Source: PALSA-505 sp963699015
Lineage (GTDB): Bacteria > Actinomycetota > Actinomycetes > Streptosporangiales > Streptosporangiaceae
DNA: 64,000 nucleotides
Assembly (NCBI GenBank): GCA_963699015.1
Contig: CAVOSX010000002.1
Coordinates: 372,001-436,000 of the forward strand
Direction: 5' to 3'
A program made the position numbers and the translations under genes. Shown here piece after piece: positions 34,652-43,986 of the stretch. Position 1 is the first letter of the stretch. Each line of letters starts with the position of its first letter. The notes beneath the pieces are model-generated. The model was not told the origin of the DNA. It made no database searches and saw nothing but the letters and a program-made list of their open reading frames with translations.

Positions 34652-35145
34652 CCCGCAGGGCGAGTTACGCCACCGTCGGGGGTGGACCCACCTGACGAGC
34701 GGCAGCTCCCGGAAGTGAAAGTTCCCGCATCGGCCCGGACGAGGGCTACCCGCCCCGTGAGCGATCCGGATACCACCCGGATCCTGTCCTGGTAAATCTC
34801 GAAGCCGCAGCGGACCAGCTCCTCATCTCAGCATCGGGAGGCTCACATCGAAAGTAATCGCATCAGGATGACCACGACAGCAGCCGGCCCGCGGCCGGCT
34901 GAACAGGCATCCTCACCGGGAGGCAGCCAAGAGCCCTCCCACCCGGCCCCGGCCGCACTTCCGTGAAGGCAACCGGAACCGGCGGTACGCATGCGATGCT
35001 CACCGAGTAGCGGCCTGGCTGCCAGTGCCAGCGGGACGCCGCCAGGCCGGCGTCGGCGGGCAGGTGACACGCGCGGATGAAGAGCACAGACTGGTCTGCG
35101 GCGGCGCATCCCGCGTTTGATAAGTGAAGACCCGGAGGGAGCACC
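34652..35145. other. Intergenic region before the DHA2 transporter
   Basis: About 490 bases with no supported gene. A short palindrome CAGACTGGTCTG (near 35090) lies about 55 bases before the transporter start and could be a regulator site. GGAGGG directly precedes the transporter GTG. Confidence 0.4.
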
Positions 35146-37206
35146 GTGACGTCTGCCGTTGCCGAACAGCGCGAACCGCAGCAACTGAGCAAGCGCCGGA
35201 TCCGGCTTATCATCAGCGGGCTGCTGCTCGGCATGCTGCTGGCCGCGCTCGATCAGACCATCGTGGCCACGGCGCTGCCTACGATCGCCGGTGACCTGCA
35301 CGGGCTGTCCCACTTGTCGTGGGTGGTGACCGCTTACCTGCTCGCCTCGACCGTGTCCACCCCGCTGTGGGGCAAGCTGGGAGACCTGTACGGCCGCAAG
35401 ACGTTCTTCGAGGCCGCGATCGTCATTTTCCTGGTCGGGTCGGCCCTGTCCGGACTCTCGCATTCGATTCTGGAGCTCATCGCCTTCCGTGCGGTGCAGG
35501 GCATCGGCGGCGGCGGCCTGCTTGCGGGCGCGCAGACGATCGTCGCGGATGTCGTGGCGCCCCGGGATCGGGGGCGCTACCAGGGACTTTTTGGTGCCGT
35601 ATTCGGCGTGGCCAGCGTCATCGGGCCGCTGATCGGCGGGTTCTTCGTAGACAACCTGTCGTGGCGCTGGGTCTTCTACATCAACCTTCCCATCGGCGCG
35701 GTAGCCCTTGTCGTCGTGGCGACGGTCCTGCCGGGGACGCTGCGCCGTACCCGCCACCAGATCGACTACGCAGGCACGGCGTTGCTCGCCGCGACGGCCA
35801 CCAGCCTGGTGCTGCTCACATCGCTCGGCGGGACGACCTATGCGTGGTCATCGGGCCCGATCATCATCATGGCGGTCGCCGCGGTCGTGTGCGGTGTCGC
35901 CTTCGTCGTGGTCGAGCGTCATGCCCCCGAACCCGTCCTGCCGCTGCACCTGTTCCGCAACCGGGTATTCACCGCGGCGAGCGCGATCGGGTTCGTCGTG
36001 GCCTTCGCGATGTTCGGCGCGCTGGCGTACCTGCCGCAGTACTTCCAGATCGTCAAGGGAGTCAGCCCCACGTCGTCGGGGCTGAGGCTGCTGCCGCTGC
36101 TGGCTGGCCTGCTGCTGACCTCGATCACCACAGGGCAGTTGGTCAGCCGGTGGGGACGTTACCGAATCTTTCCGATCATCGGCACCGCGACGATGACCCT
36201 CGGGCTCTACCTGCTCTCGCACCTGACAGTCACGACGGGCACCGCCCTTTCCTCGCTGTACATGTTCGTGCTCGGCGTCGGCCTCGGCGCGTCGATCCAG
36301 GTCCTGGTCATCGCCGTGCAGAATGCCGTCGACTATTCCGATCTCGGGGTGGCCACGTCCGGCGCGACGTTCTTCCGGTCCATCGGCGGGTCGTTCGGCG
36401 TGGCCGTGTTCGGCGCGGTCTTCATCAACCGGCTCGCTCACAACATCACCGCCAACCTGCACGGCCGGGCGCTGCCGCCGGGTATCACGATCTCCAGCGG
36501 GGCCAGTCCCGCGGTGATTGACCGGCTGCCGGCCGCCCTGCACACGGCGTTTATCGCGGGCTATGCCGCCTCGCTGCAGAGGGTTTTCCTGATCGCCACG
36601 CCCATCGGCGCGCTCGCCTTCCTGCTCAGCTGGACGCTTAAGGAAGTACCGCTGCGCACCACCACGACCGCGCCCGACCCGGCCGACACGCTTGCCCCGA
36701 CTGCACGGCCCGCGGTCCGTACCTCCGAGCAGGAAATGGAACGCGCGCTGACCGTCCTGATCAGCCGAGAACGGCGGCGCGAGGTCTATCAGCATCTGGT
36801 CGAAGGCGCTGGCTTTGGCGGCTCGCCCCGGGCCGCCTGGCTGCTGCTTCGGGCCGGCGAGCATACCGACCTGAGCCGCCGCGCCCTGGCCCAGCAACTT
36901 TACCTGACCGACTCCGACCTCGAAGGCAGGCTCGGCGAGCTGGTCGAGCGGGGATACGTACAGCCGCTTTCCGGCGATCTGGCCGAACCCGTGCGCCTGA
37001 CCCCGGCCGGGCAGCAGGCGGTCGGCGAGCTGTCCCGGGTTCGCCAGGAGGGCCTGGCCCGGCTATGCATCGGCTGGCAGCCCGAGCAGAACCCGCGCCT
37101 GCAAGAACTGTTCACCAGGCTCACCCACCAGCTGGCCGCGAGCGGTGAAGCGCCGGACGCCGAGGTTGACGCCGCCGCGCGCTCCGAGCCCAAGCCGGCG
37201 GCGTGA
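35146..37206 (+). CDS. DHA2 (EmrB/QacA) drug transporter with C-terminal winged-helix domain
   Basis: A 686-residue protein. Residues about 18-510 are a 14-helix MFS exporter: motif D1 LAALDQTIVATALPTIAGDL, motif A GKLGDLYGRKTFF, motif B FRAVQGIGGGGL, motif C VFGVASVIGPLIGG and WRWVFYINLPIGA. Residues about 530-686 are cytosolic and contain a helix-turn-helix-like stretch (LSRRALAQQLYLTDSDLEGR, then LVERGYVQPLSG and VRLTPAGQQAVGEL), matching MarR-type winged helices. The joined part may sense drug or gate transport rather than bind DNA. GGAGGG before GTG 35146 supports the start. Confidence 0.9.
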   Translation: MTSAVAEQREPQQLSKRRIRLIISGLLLGMLLAALDQTIVATALPTIAGDLHGLSHLSWVVTAYLLASTVSTPLWGKLGDLYGRKTFFEAAIVIFLVGSALSGLSHSILELIAFRAVQGIGGGGLLAGAQTIVADVVAPRDRGRYQGLFGAVFGVASVIGPLIGGFFVDNLSWRWVFYINLPIGAVALVVVATVLPGTLRRTRHQIDYAGTALLAATATSLVLLTSLGGTTYAWSSGPIIIMAVAAVVCGVAFVVVERHAPEPVLPLHLFRNRVFTAASAIGFVVAFAMFGALAYLPQYFQIVKGVSPTSSGLRLLPLLAGLLLTSITTGQLVSRWGRYRIFPIIGTATMTLGLYLLSHLTVTTGTALSSLYMFVLGVGLGASIQVLVIAVQNAVDYSDLGVATSGATFFRSIGGSFGVAVFGAVFINRLAHNITANLHGRALPPGITISSGASPAVIDRLPAALHTAFIAGYAASLQRVFLIATPIGALAFLLSWTLKEVPLRTTTTAPDPADTLAPTARPAVRTSEQEMERALTVLISRERRREVYQHLVEGAGFGGSPRAAWLLLRAGEHTDLSRRALAQQLYLTDSDLEGRLGELVERGYVQPLSGDLAEPVRLTPAGQQAVGELSRVRQEGLARLCIGWQPEQNPRLQELFTRLTHQLAASGEAPDAEVDAAARSEPKPAA

Positions 37207-37373
37207 AACCCCCGCAGTTGACGATCCTGGGTTCCTGGCCGCGCTAGCCGTTACCGTTGGGCTTTCGGCGGTCTGCTGCACCCGATGTACGTGGTAACCG
37301 GGCGGCGGTAGCGCCGACGACACCGGCCCCACGAGACCGCTCGTGGCGCCCGGGCTGAGTGGAGGGTCGGGGA

Positions 37374-38636
37374 ATGGCTGAGCCGCACCGGATGAGTCAG
37401 GTCAGGCGGGACGGTAGCGGGTTGCGGGCGGAGGCGCGCTGGGCGCCTGCCATCCGGCTGCTTGGCGTCCTTGCTTTGCTGCTCGGTTGCACGTGGATCG
37501 TTACGGCTGGCGCGGCGCAGGCTAGCCAGGCAGGCACGGCCAGGGGCAGCGCGTGGAAGGTCGAGCCGACACCGAATCCGGCCAGCGCGACCATCAATGA
37601 GCTCTCGGCCGTCTCATGCACTTCCGGGCGGGCCTGCACCGCGGTCGGCTCCCGCGCAGCCAGCCTGTCCAGCCCGTCGTTCACCCTGGCGGAGAGGTGG
37701 AACGGCACGCGCTGGCAGATCCAGCACGCCATCGTCCCCCCGGGTGCCGCGAGCGGTACTCTCTTCGCCGTGTCCTGCGCGTCAGCGACCGCCTGCACCG
37801 CCGTTGGCAGCGCCACCGGCAAGCCAGCGGGGCTGAGCGTGAACCTGGCCGAGGCCTGGAATGGCACGAGCTGGAGAGTCCAGGCCATTGCGGATCCCCA
37901 CGGCTCGACCGGCGGTTCGCTGCACGGGGTCTCCTGCACGTCGCCGAACGCCTGCACCGCGGTCGGCTATTACGACAACGCCGCCGGGCGGGAGCTCGCC
38001 GTGGCCGAACGGTGGAACGGCACGCGCTGGCGCATTCAGGCCGTACCCACGCCCGCCAAGTCCGCCTGGTTCTCTGGAGTGTCGTGCTCGGCTGCGCATA
38101 CGTGCACCGCCGTCGGCTACCAGAACAACGGCACCGGGGACGCCCGGCCCTTTGCCGAGGCGTGGAACGGCACGACGTGGCGCATTCAGGCGGTGCCACT
38201 CCCGCACGGAGCCCCTGGCGGGATCCTGACCGCGGTGTCCTGCACCTCGACCAGCGCGTGCACGGCGACCGGTGCCAACTTCAGCACTGCCGGCCAGACG
38301 CTGGCGGAGAGGTGGAACGGCACACGCTGGCGCGTGCAGCCCACCCCCAACCCGGCGAACTCCGGTACGAGCAGGGAAGAGGTCGAACTGAACGCCGTCT
38401 CGTGTACCTCCGCCACGGCCTGCACCGCCAGCGGCGAGTACGCCCCCAGCGGCCAGGCGGCCTATTTCATCGAGGCCTGGAACGGCCGCAGCTGGCGGCT
38501 GGTAACCGCGCCCCTGCCGGCCGGTTTCGCAGCTGGCGCTCTCAACGGCATGTCATGCGCCCTGGCCCGGTGCGCCGCCGTCGGCGCCTGGTCGGGCGGG
38601 GCTGTCAGCGTGGCCACCCTGGCCATGGCCAACTGA
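37374..38636 (+). CDS. Secreted protein with seven VSC-repeat units
   Basis: A 420-residue exported protein. After a basic N-terminus, a hydrophobic signal region (IRLLGVLALLLGCTWIVTAG) is cleaved near AAQASQA. The mature part has seven imperfect repeats of about 50 residues, each with AVSC-x6-CTAVG and ending in AE-x-WNGT-x-WRIQ. Two cysteines per unit suggest a disulfide-stabilised propeller blade, exported and folded outside the cell. Function is unknown; relatives are common and multicopy in soil actinomycetes. GGAGG eight bases before ATG 37374 supports that start over GTG 37359. Confidence 0.8.
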   Translation: MAEPHRMSQVRRDGSGLRAEARWAPAIRLLGVLALLLGCTWIVTAGAAQASQAGTARGSAWKVEPTPNPASATINELSAVSCTSGRACTAVGSRAASLSSPSFTLAERWNGTRWQIQHAIVPPGAASGTLFAVSCASATACTAVGSATGKPAGLSVNLAEAWNGTSWRVQAIADPHGSTGGSLHGVSCTSPNACTAVGYYDNAAGRELAVAERWNGTRWRIQAVPTPAKSAWFSGVSCSAAHTCTAVGYQNNGTGDARPFAEAWNGTTWRIQAVPLPHGAPGGILTAVSCTSTSACTATGANFSTAGQTLAERWNGTRWRVQPTPNPANSGTSREEVELNAVSCTSATACTASGEYAPSGQAAYFIEAWNGRSWRLVTAPLPAGFAAGALNGMSCALARCAAVGAWSGGAVSVATLAMAN

Positions 38637-38697
38637 TCTTCGCGATCCGCAACGACTGGCCCGGTCCAGACCAGATCCGGACCGGGCGGCTGCGCGG

Positions 38698-39582
38698 TCA
38701 GGACAGCACGCGCCGCCTGAAGTTGTGCAGTCCGATCGCCAGGAACACGGCCCCGAAGGCGAATACCACCGGGTAGACGACGTACAGCTGCATGTGCGGC
38801 GCCAGCGTGAATGCGGCCCGCATCCCCTCGTTCACGTAGATGAGCGGGTTGATCAGCACGAGTGTCTGCAGCCAGTGCCACCCGCCGAGCGTTACCGGCG
38901 CGAGCCTGGTCCACGAGTAGTACGTGCCGCCCAGGAAGGTGATCGGCAGGATGATGAAGCCGAACATCAGCCCGATGTTCCGCGGCTCGAAGCTGGTGCC
39001 CAGGACGAGACCGAGTCCGGCCATCGCGACGGACGCGAGCGGTACCAGCGTCACGATGATCCACCAGTGCAGCGACAGGTGGGCATGCACGCCAGGCGCA
39101 TGCACGACCGAGGCCATCGGCAGGACGATAGCCGCCGACAGCACTCCTTGCGCCGCGCCAGACAGCACCTTGGCGATGGCCACCAGCCAGATGGGGCAGG
39201 GCGCCTGCACCCGATCCTCGATCTCGCGTGTGAAGCCGAACTCCTGCGCCATCGTGAGGGCGATGGACTGCACCCCCTGGAACATGATCGAGATACCCAC
39301 CACCCCAGGCACCAGGATGGTCGCGAAGGCGGACTCGGCGGCCGTGCCGTGACCGCCGCCGACGCCCTGCCCGATCTTCGGGAAGACGTAGAGGAAGACG
39401 AAGCAGAGCAGAAACGGCTGGATGATCGTGCGCAGCACGAACTCCCACAGGTGCTTGCGCAGGACCACGAGGTCACGCAGCATGAGCGCGCCCAGGGCGG
39501 TCCAGCTCGCGGCGGCGACCGAGCGGGTGGGCCCGCCGCCGATCGGCCGGGCCCGCGCTTGCGGGGTTACGGACGTGGTCAC
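38698..39582 (-). CDS. ABC-2 type drug transporter permease
   Basis: A 294-residue permease with six membrane segments: FVLRTIIQPFLLCFVFLYVF, ATILVPGVVGISIMFQGVQS, an EIEDRVQAPCPIWLVAIAK motif typical of daunorubicin-type ABC-2 permeases, VTLVPLASVAMAGLGLVLG, GLMFGFIILPITFLGGTYYS and a final helix before the basic end. It should pair with the ATPase encoded just upstream on the same strand, whose stop overlaps this ATG by four bases. The pair probably exports a drug or lipid. Confidence 0.9.
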   Translation of the reverse strand: MTTSVTPQARARPIGGGPTRSVAAASWTALGALMLRDLVVLRKHLWEFVLRTIIQPFLLCFVFLYVFPKIGQGVGGGHGTAAESAFATILVPGVVGISIMFQGVQSIALTMAQEFGFTREIEDRVQAPCPIWLVAIAKVLSGAAQGVLSAAIVLPMASVVHAPGVHAHLSLHWWIIVTLVPLASVAMAGLGLVLGTSFEPRNIGLMFGFIILPITFLGGTYYSWTRLAPVTLGGWHWLQTLVLINPLIYVNEGMRAAFTLAPHMQLYVVYPVVFAFGAVFLAIGLHNFRRRVLS

Positions 39583-40580
39583 TCTTCCCGCAGCTCCTTG
39601 CCGGTGAGGTTGATGAACACGGTCTCCAGGCTGGGCTCGGAAATCGACAGGTCAACGAGGTCGAACCCGCCGCGCTCGGCGGACAGGACTATGCGCGGCA
39701 CGAGCCGGTCACCGCCCTGCACGTGCAGCTCGAGCCCGCCGTCCACCTGCCTGGTCCGGGTGACGCCTCCCAGGTCGGCGGAGAGCAGATCCGCGAGCCG
39801 GCCGGTGTCGCCGGCTGTCTTCACCGTCACGACGGTGTCAGCGCCCACGCTCTGCTTGAGCGCGGCCGGGGTGTCGAGGGCGAGGATCCGGCCGTGGTCC
39901 ATGATGGCGACCCGGTCGCACAGCTGGTCCGCCTCTTCCATGTAGTGGGTCGTCAGCAGGATGGTCTGCCCGGCCCGGTGCAGTTCGCCCAGCAGCTCCC
40001 ACAGCGCGAGCCGGCTCTGCGGGTCGAGCCCTGCCGTCGGCTCGTCGAGAAAGAGCACAGAGGGACGGTGGAAGATCGCCCGCGCCACCATGAGCCGCTG
40101 CGCCATCCCGCCGGACAGCGCGTACACCGACGCCTTGGCCCACCTGGCCAGCTGGAACTGCTCGAGCAGCTCATCCGCAGTCCGCCGGGACGCCTTCGCC
40201 CCCATGCCGAAGAGCCGGCCGTGGAAGTAGAGGTTCTCCCAGACGGTGAGCTGACGGTCGAGCGTGTTCTGCTGCGAGACGATCCCACTCAGCTGCTTCA
40301 CCAGCGCGGGATGCGCCGCCACGTTGACCCCCCCAAGAAAAGCCCGCCCCGAGGTCGGTACCACGCGCGTGGTCAGCATCCCCGCGGTCGTCGTCTTCCC
40401 GGCGCCGTTGGGTCCCAGCAGGCCGAAGATCTCACCGGCCAGGACATCAAGGTTGAGCCGGTCGACCGCGGCGAAGTCCGTCCCCGGATAAACCTTGGTC
40501 AGGTCCTCGGTATGAATGACGCCGACGGGCTGACCTTCCGGCCGCCCGGTCGCGCTCGCTGGCGCTGGTGCGGTGCTCAT
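39579..40580 (-). CDS. ABC transporter ATP-binding protein (drug-resistance type)
   Basis: A 333-residue ATPase of the DrrA type: Walker A GLLGPNGAGKTTTAGML, Q-loop GIVSQQNTL, signature ALSGGMAQRLMVARAI, Walker B VLFLDEPTAGLDPQSR and switch histidine TILLTTHYMEEADQL. A C-terminal DrrA-like domain (about 245-333) ends ISEPSLETVFINLTGKELRE. The signature has SGGM rather than SGGQ, which is tolerated in this subfamily. It overlaps the permease start by four bases, so the two are translationally coupled. ATG 40580 is chosen over open frame up to 40814, which is unrelated. Confidence 0.92.
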   Translation of the reverse strand: MSTAPAPASATGRPEGQPVGVIHTEDLTKVYPGTDFAAVDRLNLDVLAGEIFGLLGPNGAGKTTTAGMLTTRVVPTSGRAFLGGVNVAAHPALVKQLSGIVSQQNTLDRQLTVWENLYFHGRLFGMGAKASRRTADELLEQFQLARWAKASVYALSGGMAQRLMVARAIFHRPSVLFLDEPTAGLDPQSRLALWELLGELHRAGQTILLTTHYMEEADQLCDRVAIMDHGRILALDTPAALKQSVGADTVVTVKTAGDTGRLADLLSADLGGVTRTRQVDGGLELHVQGGDRLVPRIVLSAERGGFDLVDLSISEPSLETVFINLTGKELREE

Positions 40581-40665
40581 CGCCTTCACATCGTAGCTTC
40601 GCCGGGTAGCACCGGAACCGGCGTGCGGCCAGCCCGACGGACGATGGCGCAATTCATCCCTGTGG

Positions 40666-40830
40666 ATGAACGCGATGGCCTTGCGAGCCACAGAACTCGA
40701 GGCAGACATCCGCGCGTGGATTAACGAGCGGGACAAGAATCCCAGGCCGTTCGTGTGGACCAAGAGCGCCGACGAGATCCTGGAAACCCTCGCCGGATAC
40801 TGCCAGAGGATCACTGCCCCCGGGCGCTAG
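40666..40830 (+). pseudogene. C-terminal remnant of an IS630-family transposase
   Basis: Codons 40666-40830 encode 54 residues with LEADIRAWINERDKNPRPF, then VWTKSADEILETLAGYCQRI. This is the last helix pair of IS630-type transposases. The DDE catalytic core is absent upstream. Its stop lies on top of the end of the P-loop kinase gene on the other strand. Confidence 0.7.
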
Positions 40831-41402
40831 GGCCCTGGCGGGACCGCCGGGCTGCATGCCCGGCTTGGCCAATGCCAGCATCGGCAGCGTGCAGACAATA
40901 TCGCGTCCACCACCTGGTCAGGGGACTGCCTGGCGTCGATGGGGATCGCACCGGATGCGCGCAAGCGGTCCTGCAATGCCGGCAGCTTGCGGCGCAGGTA
41001 CTCGCGAGTATCCCCGACGCGGCCCCAGTCGTGGTAGTCCCGGCGCGCATCCAGTCGTGCCAGCATCGTGGGCTCGTCGATCTCCAGCAGGAACACCTGA
41101 GCGAAGCGGCCGGCCAGCTCTTGCTGGTTGTCCGCACCGCCGCAGACGTACAGCGTCGCTGGCGCTGCGGCCCGGATCAGCTCGTCCAGGCGGCCCGGAT
41201 CCCATGCCCAGCTGTGCCGGGCAAGCCAGGCCAGGTCCGGCGCCGCCGGCTGTCCCGCCACCACGGCGCCGGCCGGGCCAACGAACCGCGCAAGCAACGG
41301 GTCGTCATCGGCATCGATAGATACAAGGCCCCGGCGGGCAAGCACGGCCGCGACCGTGGACTTTCCGGCGCCAGAACAGCCCGCGACCTGGACAGCACTC
41401 AT
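40827..41402 (-). CDS. P-loop NTPase / small-molecule kinase-like protein
   Basis: A 191-residue nucleotide-binding protein. Walker A is VAGCSGAGKSTVAAVLARRG, followed by SIDADDDPLLARF and a LID-like Arg-rich helix (LDARRDYHDWGRVGDTREY). The fold fits adenylate-kinase/shikimate-kinase-like enzymes; the substrate is unknown. The C-terminal 20 residues after VVDAIL (Cys/Trp/Pro-rich) are odd and run into the IS630 remnant, so the original C-terminus may have been replaced. Confidence 0.72.
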   Translation of the reverse strand: MSAVQVAGCSGAGKSTVAAVLARRGLVSIDADDDPLLARFVGPAGAVVAGQPAAPDLAWLARHSWAWDPGRLDELIRAAAPATLYVCGGADNQQELAGRFAQVFLLEIDEPTMLARLDARRDYHDWGRVGDTREYLRRKLPALQDRLRASGAIPIDARQSPDQVVDAILSARCRCWHWPSRACSPAVPPGP

Positions 41403-41894
41403 CGGCCTCCATCGTCGGCCAGCTCTGACCGCGGCGCAAACGAGTTTCTGACTCAGGACACCAGGACCAGTGACTTGGCTGCTTCTGGCAGCTGCGGCAG
41501 CAGCCACGGGGATCTCGATACTCTCGGCAAATCGAGTGTCTGGCTCATGACACCATCGCCCGCTTGGACCGTGGCATCGGCTTGAAGATGCTGCAGTCCG
41601 CGGACGAAACCTTCGAGCTCGCGGCCCTCACGGAAGAGATCTTCCTGCTGGCGCCGAACGTGCTAGCCAAGCACCCGTGGGTTAACGGGGGCTGGGTGGC
41701 TGCTGGCACCAAGCCTGATTCTGCTGCTTGCCGCTGCGGTTAGCGTCGTCATCGCATACAGGGCATCGGCTCGGTCCCAGGTGAAGATCACGCGACGGCG
41801 CCGCAGGCCGCGTAAATCTTCGGTTGGGGTGTTAGGCACCGAAGGTGCCGTTTCATATCCGGACTTGGGCGGCCAGGACTTTGGGCCGACCCGA
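41403..41894. other. Gap with one short ORF
   Basis: About 490 bases between the kinase gene and the LuxR gene. A short plus-strand ORF lies at 41588-41743; otherwise I see no gene. Confidence 0.4.
41588..41743 (+). CDS. Orphan 51-residue ORF
   Basis: Codons from ATG 41588 read MLQSADETFELAALTEEIFL and continue LAPNVLAKHPWV, an acidic helix-like protein that could be a fragment; the same frame is open upstream (RLDRGIGLK). No ribosome-binding site or family is recognised. Confidence 0.25.
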   Translation: MLQSADETFELAALTEEIFLLAPNVLAKHPWVNGGWVAAGTKPDSAACRCG

Positions 41895-42410
41895 CTAAGG
41901 GGCGTCCGCACCGCGCGCGACATCTTTGGCGTCCGCGCGAAGCTCATCTTCAGTCCTTCCGTCCGCTGAGAGCAGATGAGGAGTTCCGAAAAGCTGGGCG
42001 ACCATCTCTGCGCGCGTGCCGACACTGAGCTTGGCAAAGATTCGTCGTATGTGAGTGGAGACCGTCCAAGTGCTGATGTCGAGTGACCTGGCGATCGCGT
42101 GATTGGTGGCGCCGCCGGCGACCAGCCGAGCGATTTGCAGCTCGCGCGGACTGAGTCCCTGACTGAGATTGGAGATTTCCACGATGAGGGTGAGCTTTAA
42201 TCTGTCTTGTGCCATGACGGCTGCAAAGCCGGCCTCTCCTACCACCTCCAACTTCAGCTCACCGCTCTGGGCAAGATCGAGCATCTCCTGCAGTCCGGAC
42301 AGGACCTCGCCCTGGACATCGTCTGGGCTGACCTGCCCGCGGGGAGCCAGGGGGTCGGACCTACAGTTGAGGCCGATCATGCGCTGATGTGGTCCCGGCC
42401 GCGTCCTCAT
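41895..42410 (-). CDS. LuxR-type transcriptional regulator, last gene of the acidic-protein operon
   Basis: A 171-residue protein with a C-terminal LuxR/GerE helix-turn-helix (GLSPRELQIARLVAGGATN, then IARSLDISTWTVSTHIRRIF). The N-terminal part (about 20-90) is a small unidentified domain with LQEMLDLAQSGELKLEVVGE. There is no receiver domain. ATG 42410 overlaps the stop of the M20 peptidase gene by four bases (ATGA) and has a G-rich ribosome-binding site, which makes it part of the same operon; a start at 42488 would overlap by 82 bases and is less likely. It may control the operon itself. Confidence 0.78.
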   Translation of the reverse strand: MRTRPGPHQRMIGLNCRSDPLAPRGQVSPDDVQGEVLSGLQEMLDLAQSGELKLEVVGEAGFAAVMAQDRLKLTLIVEISNLSQGLSPRELQIARLVAGGATNHAIARSLDISTWTVSTHIRRIFAKLSVGTRAEMVAQLFGTPHLLSADGRTEDELRADAKDVARGADAP

Positions 42411-43975
42411 GGGACCCCCGTCCCCGCTGCCGGCAGTTTCGGAGACTGCCACAGGCACCCCGTCGACGGCAGTTCGTATGAAGTCCATACTCGCTGCTTA
42501 GTCGCCCCATCACAAGGGCGTCCGATGGCATACGTTTTACTTCGTCTTTTCGATCGCGTCCTCTGGAACCCATGCCAGTCATCGCTTGTGGGCTCAGCCA
42601 CCGGCTGGGCGAGCAGCCGGACGAGCAGCCAGACCGCTCTGGCCCATCCAGCCAGGTCGAGACGCTCGTCCGGACCGTGCGCGCCGCCGCCCGGCGTTCC
42701 GAGGCCGAGCAGCATGGGCGCGATGCCGAAAGCATGCGCCAGCAGGCCCGCAGCAGGCAGCGTGCCGCCGGATCGTACGAGCGACAGCGGGCGACCGTAG
42801 ACCGCACGACAGGCGTTGCCCGCCGCCACGAGCGCCTTTTGATCAGGCATCCCTGCATAGCCCGGGCTTATCGCGTCGGCAGCCACGTCCACCATCACGC
42901 CAGTCGGCGCGGTTGCCCGCGCCACTCGTGCGAGCTTGCCCACCGCCGCGCGGACGTCGACACCCGCAGGGAGGCGCACATCTAGGCGAGCCTCTGCCCG
43001 GGACGGCACCGCCGGCCGGCCGATACCGGCACGCAGCTGCACCACACTCGATACTGCCTCGGTGGTGATCCGCCGGTCCAGAGCGCCATCGAGCGTCGCG
43101 CGGCCCCCGGCAAGCCTCCTGATCACGCTGTCACCCCGTGTCTGCACCAGCGGACCGCCGCGGCTCGCATGATGAGGCTCCTGGCGACGGCCGCGGGTCA
43201 TGCCCAGCACGGCCGCCTGCATTCGGAGGAGGACCTGCGCCAACACCATGGAAGGGTCAACCACTGCCCCACCGAGCCGTCCCGCATGGACCGGCTGGCC
43301 GCCGACGTCGACCCGCAAGGACAGCACCGCGTGACCCCGTTGGGAGATCGTTACCGCAGGCACGTCGTCCGCGCCCCGTTCGGTGTCGCAAACCAGGATG
43401 ACGTCAGGTCTCACCCGCTGCGCGATTGCAGCGAGAGCTTTACCGAGACCCGGGCTACCTACCTCCTCTGCGCCTTCCCCGATGACGACAACGGTGCTCG
43501 GCACCCCGCCCGACTCGCGCCACGCGCGCAGCGCCGCGATCACGGCGAATAGCTGGCCTTTGTCGTCATTGGCACCACGAGCCACCAACGAGCCGCCGAC
43601 CAGATTCGGCCGGAAGGCCGGAGACGTCCAGCCGGGTCCGGCCGGTTGCACGTCGTAGTGCCCGTAGACCACCACCACCGGCGACCCTCGCGGTCCGGGC
43701 GTGTAGCCAACGATCACCGCAGCGTCGCCCGTGCTCAGCCGACTAATCGTCGCCCCTGCCCGGCGCAGGTGGTCCTCGAGGGACCTGGCCGCACGCCTCA
43801 GGTCGCGCTCGTGCCGCGATGACCCGCTCACCGATGGGATCGCCAGCCAGTCGGCCAGCTCGCCGATACGAGTGGGCATGGAGGCACGGGTCCGCGCCAG
43901 TGCTGCGCCGATAATCGGGTCGTCGGCGAGCTGAGCCGGCGCAGTAGTGAAGGCGGGCGCGGCGACACCAGGCAT
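42407..43975 (-). CDS. M20 family dipeptidase-like metallopeptidase
   Basis: A 522-residue di-zinc peptidase of the ArgE/DapE/CNDP type. Metal and catalytic residues are visible: H in VVVVYGHYDVQPAG, D in GANDDKGQL, the Glu pair in IGEGAEEVGS, and D in ILVCDTERG. The dimerisation domain follows (VTISQRGHAVLSLRVDVGG). The second-half GTLPAAGLLAHAFG and GPDERLDLAGWARAV contain further active-site residues. The last 50 residues are Arg/Lys-rich and unusual for the family. ATG 43975 lies 12 bases after the stop of the upstream gene. No signal peptide is seen, so it should act on cytosolic peptides. Confidence 0.85.
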   Translation of the reverse strand: MPGVAAPAFTTAPAQLADDPIIGAALARTRASMPTRIGELADWLAIPSVSGSSRHERDLRRAARSLEDHLRRAGATISRLSTGDAAVIVGYTPGPRGSPVVVVYGHYDVQPAGPGWTSPAFRPNLVGGSLVARGANDDKGQLFAVIAALRAWRESGGVPSTVVVIGEGAEEVGSPGLGKALAAIAQRVRPDVILVCDTERGADDVPAVTISQRGHAVLSLRVDVGGQPVHAGRLGGAVVDPSMVLAQVLLRMQAAVLGMTRGRRQEPHHASRGGPLVQTRGDSVIRRLAGGRATLDGALDRRITTEAVSSVVQLRAGIGRPAVPSRAEARLDVRLPAGVDVRAAVGKLARVARATAPTGVMVDVAADAISPGYAGMPDQKALVAAGNACRAVYGRPLSLVRSGGTLPAAGLLAHAFGIAPMLLGLGTPGGGAHGPDERLDLAGWARAVWLLVRLLAQPVAEPTSDDWHGFQRTRSKRRSKTYAIGRPCDGATKQRVWTSYELPSTGCLWQSPKLPAAGTGVP

Positions 43976-43986
43976 GCTCGTCACGC

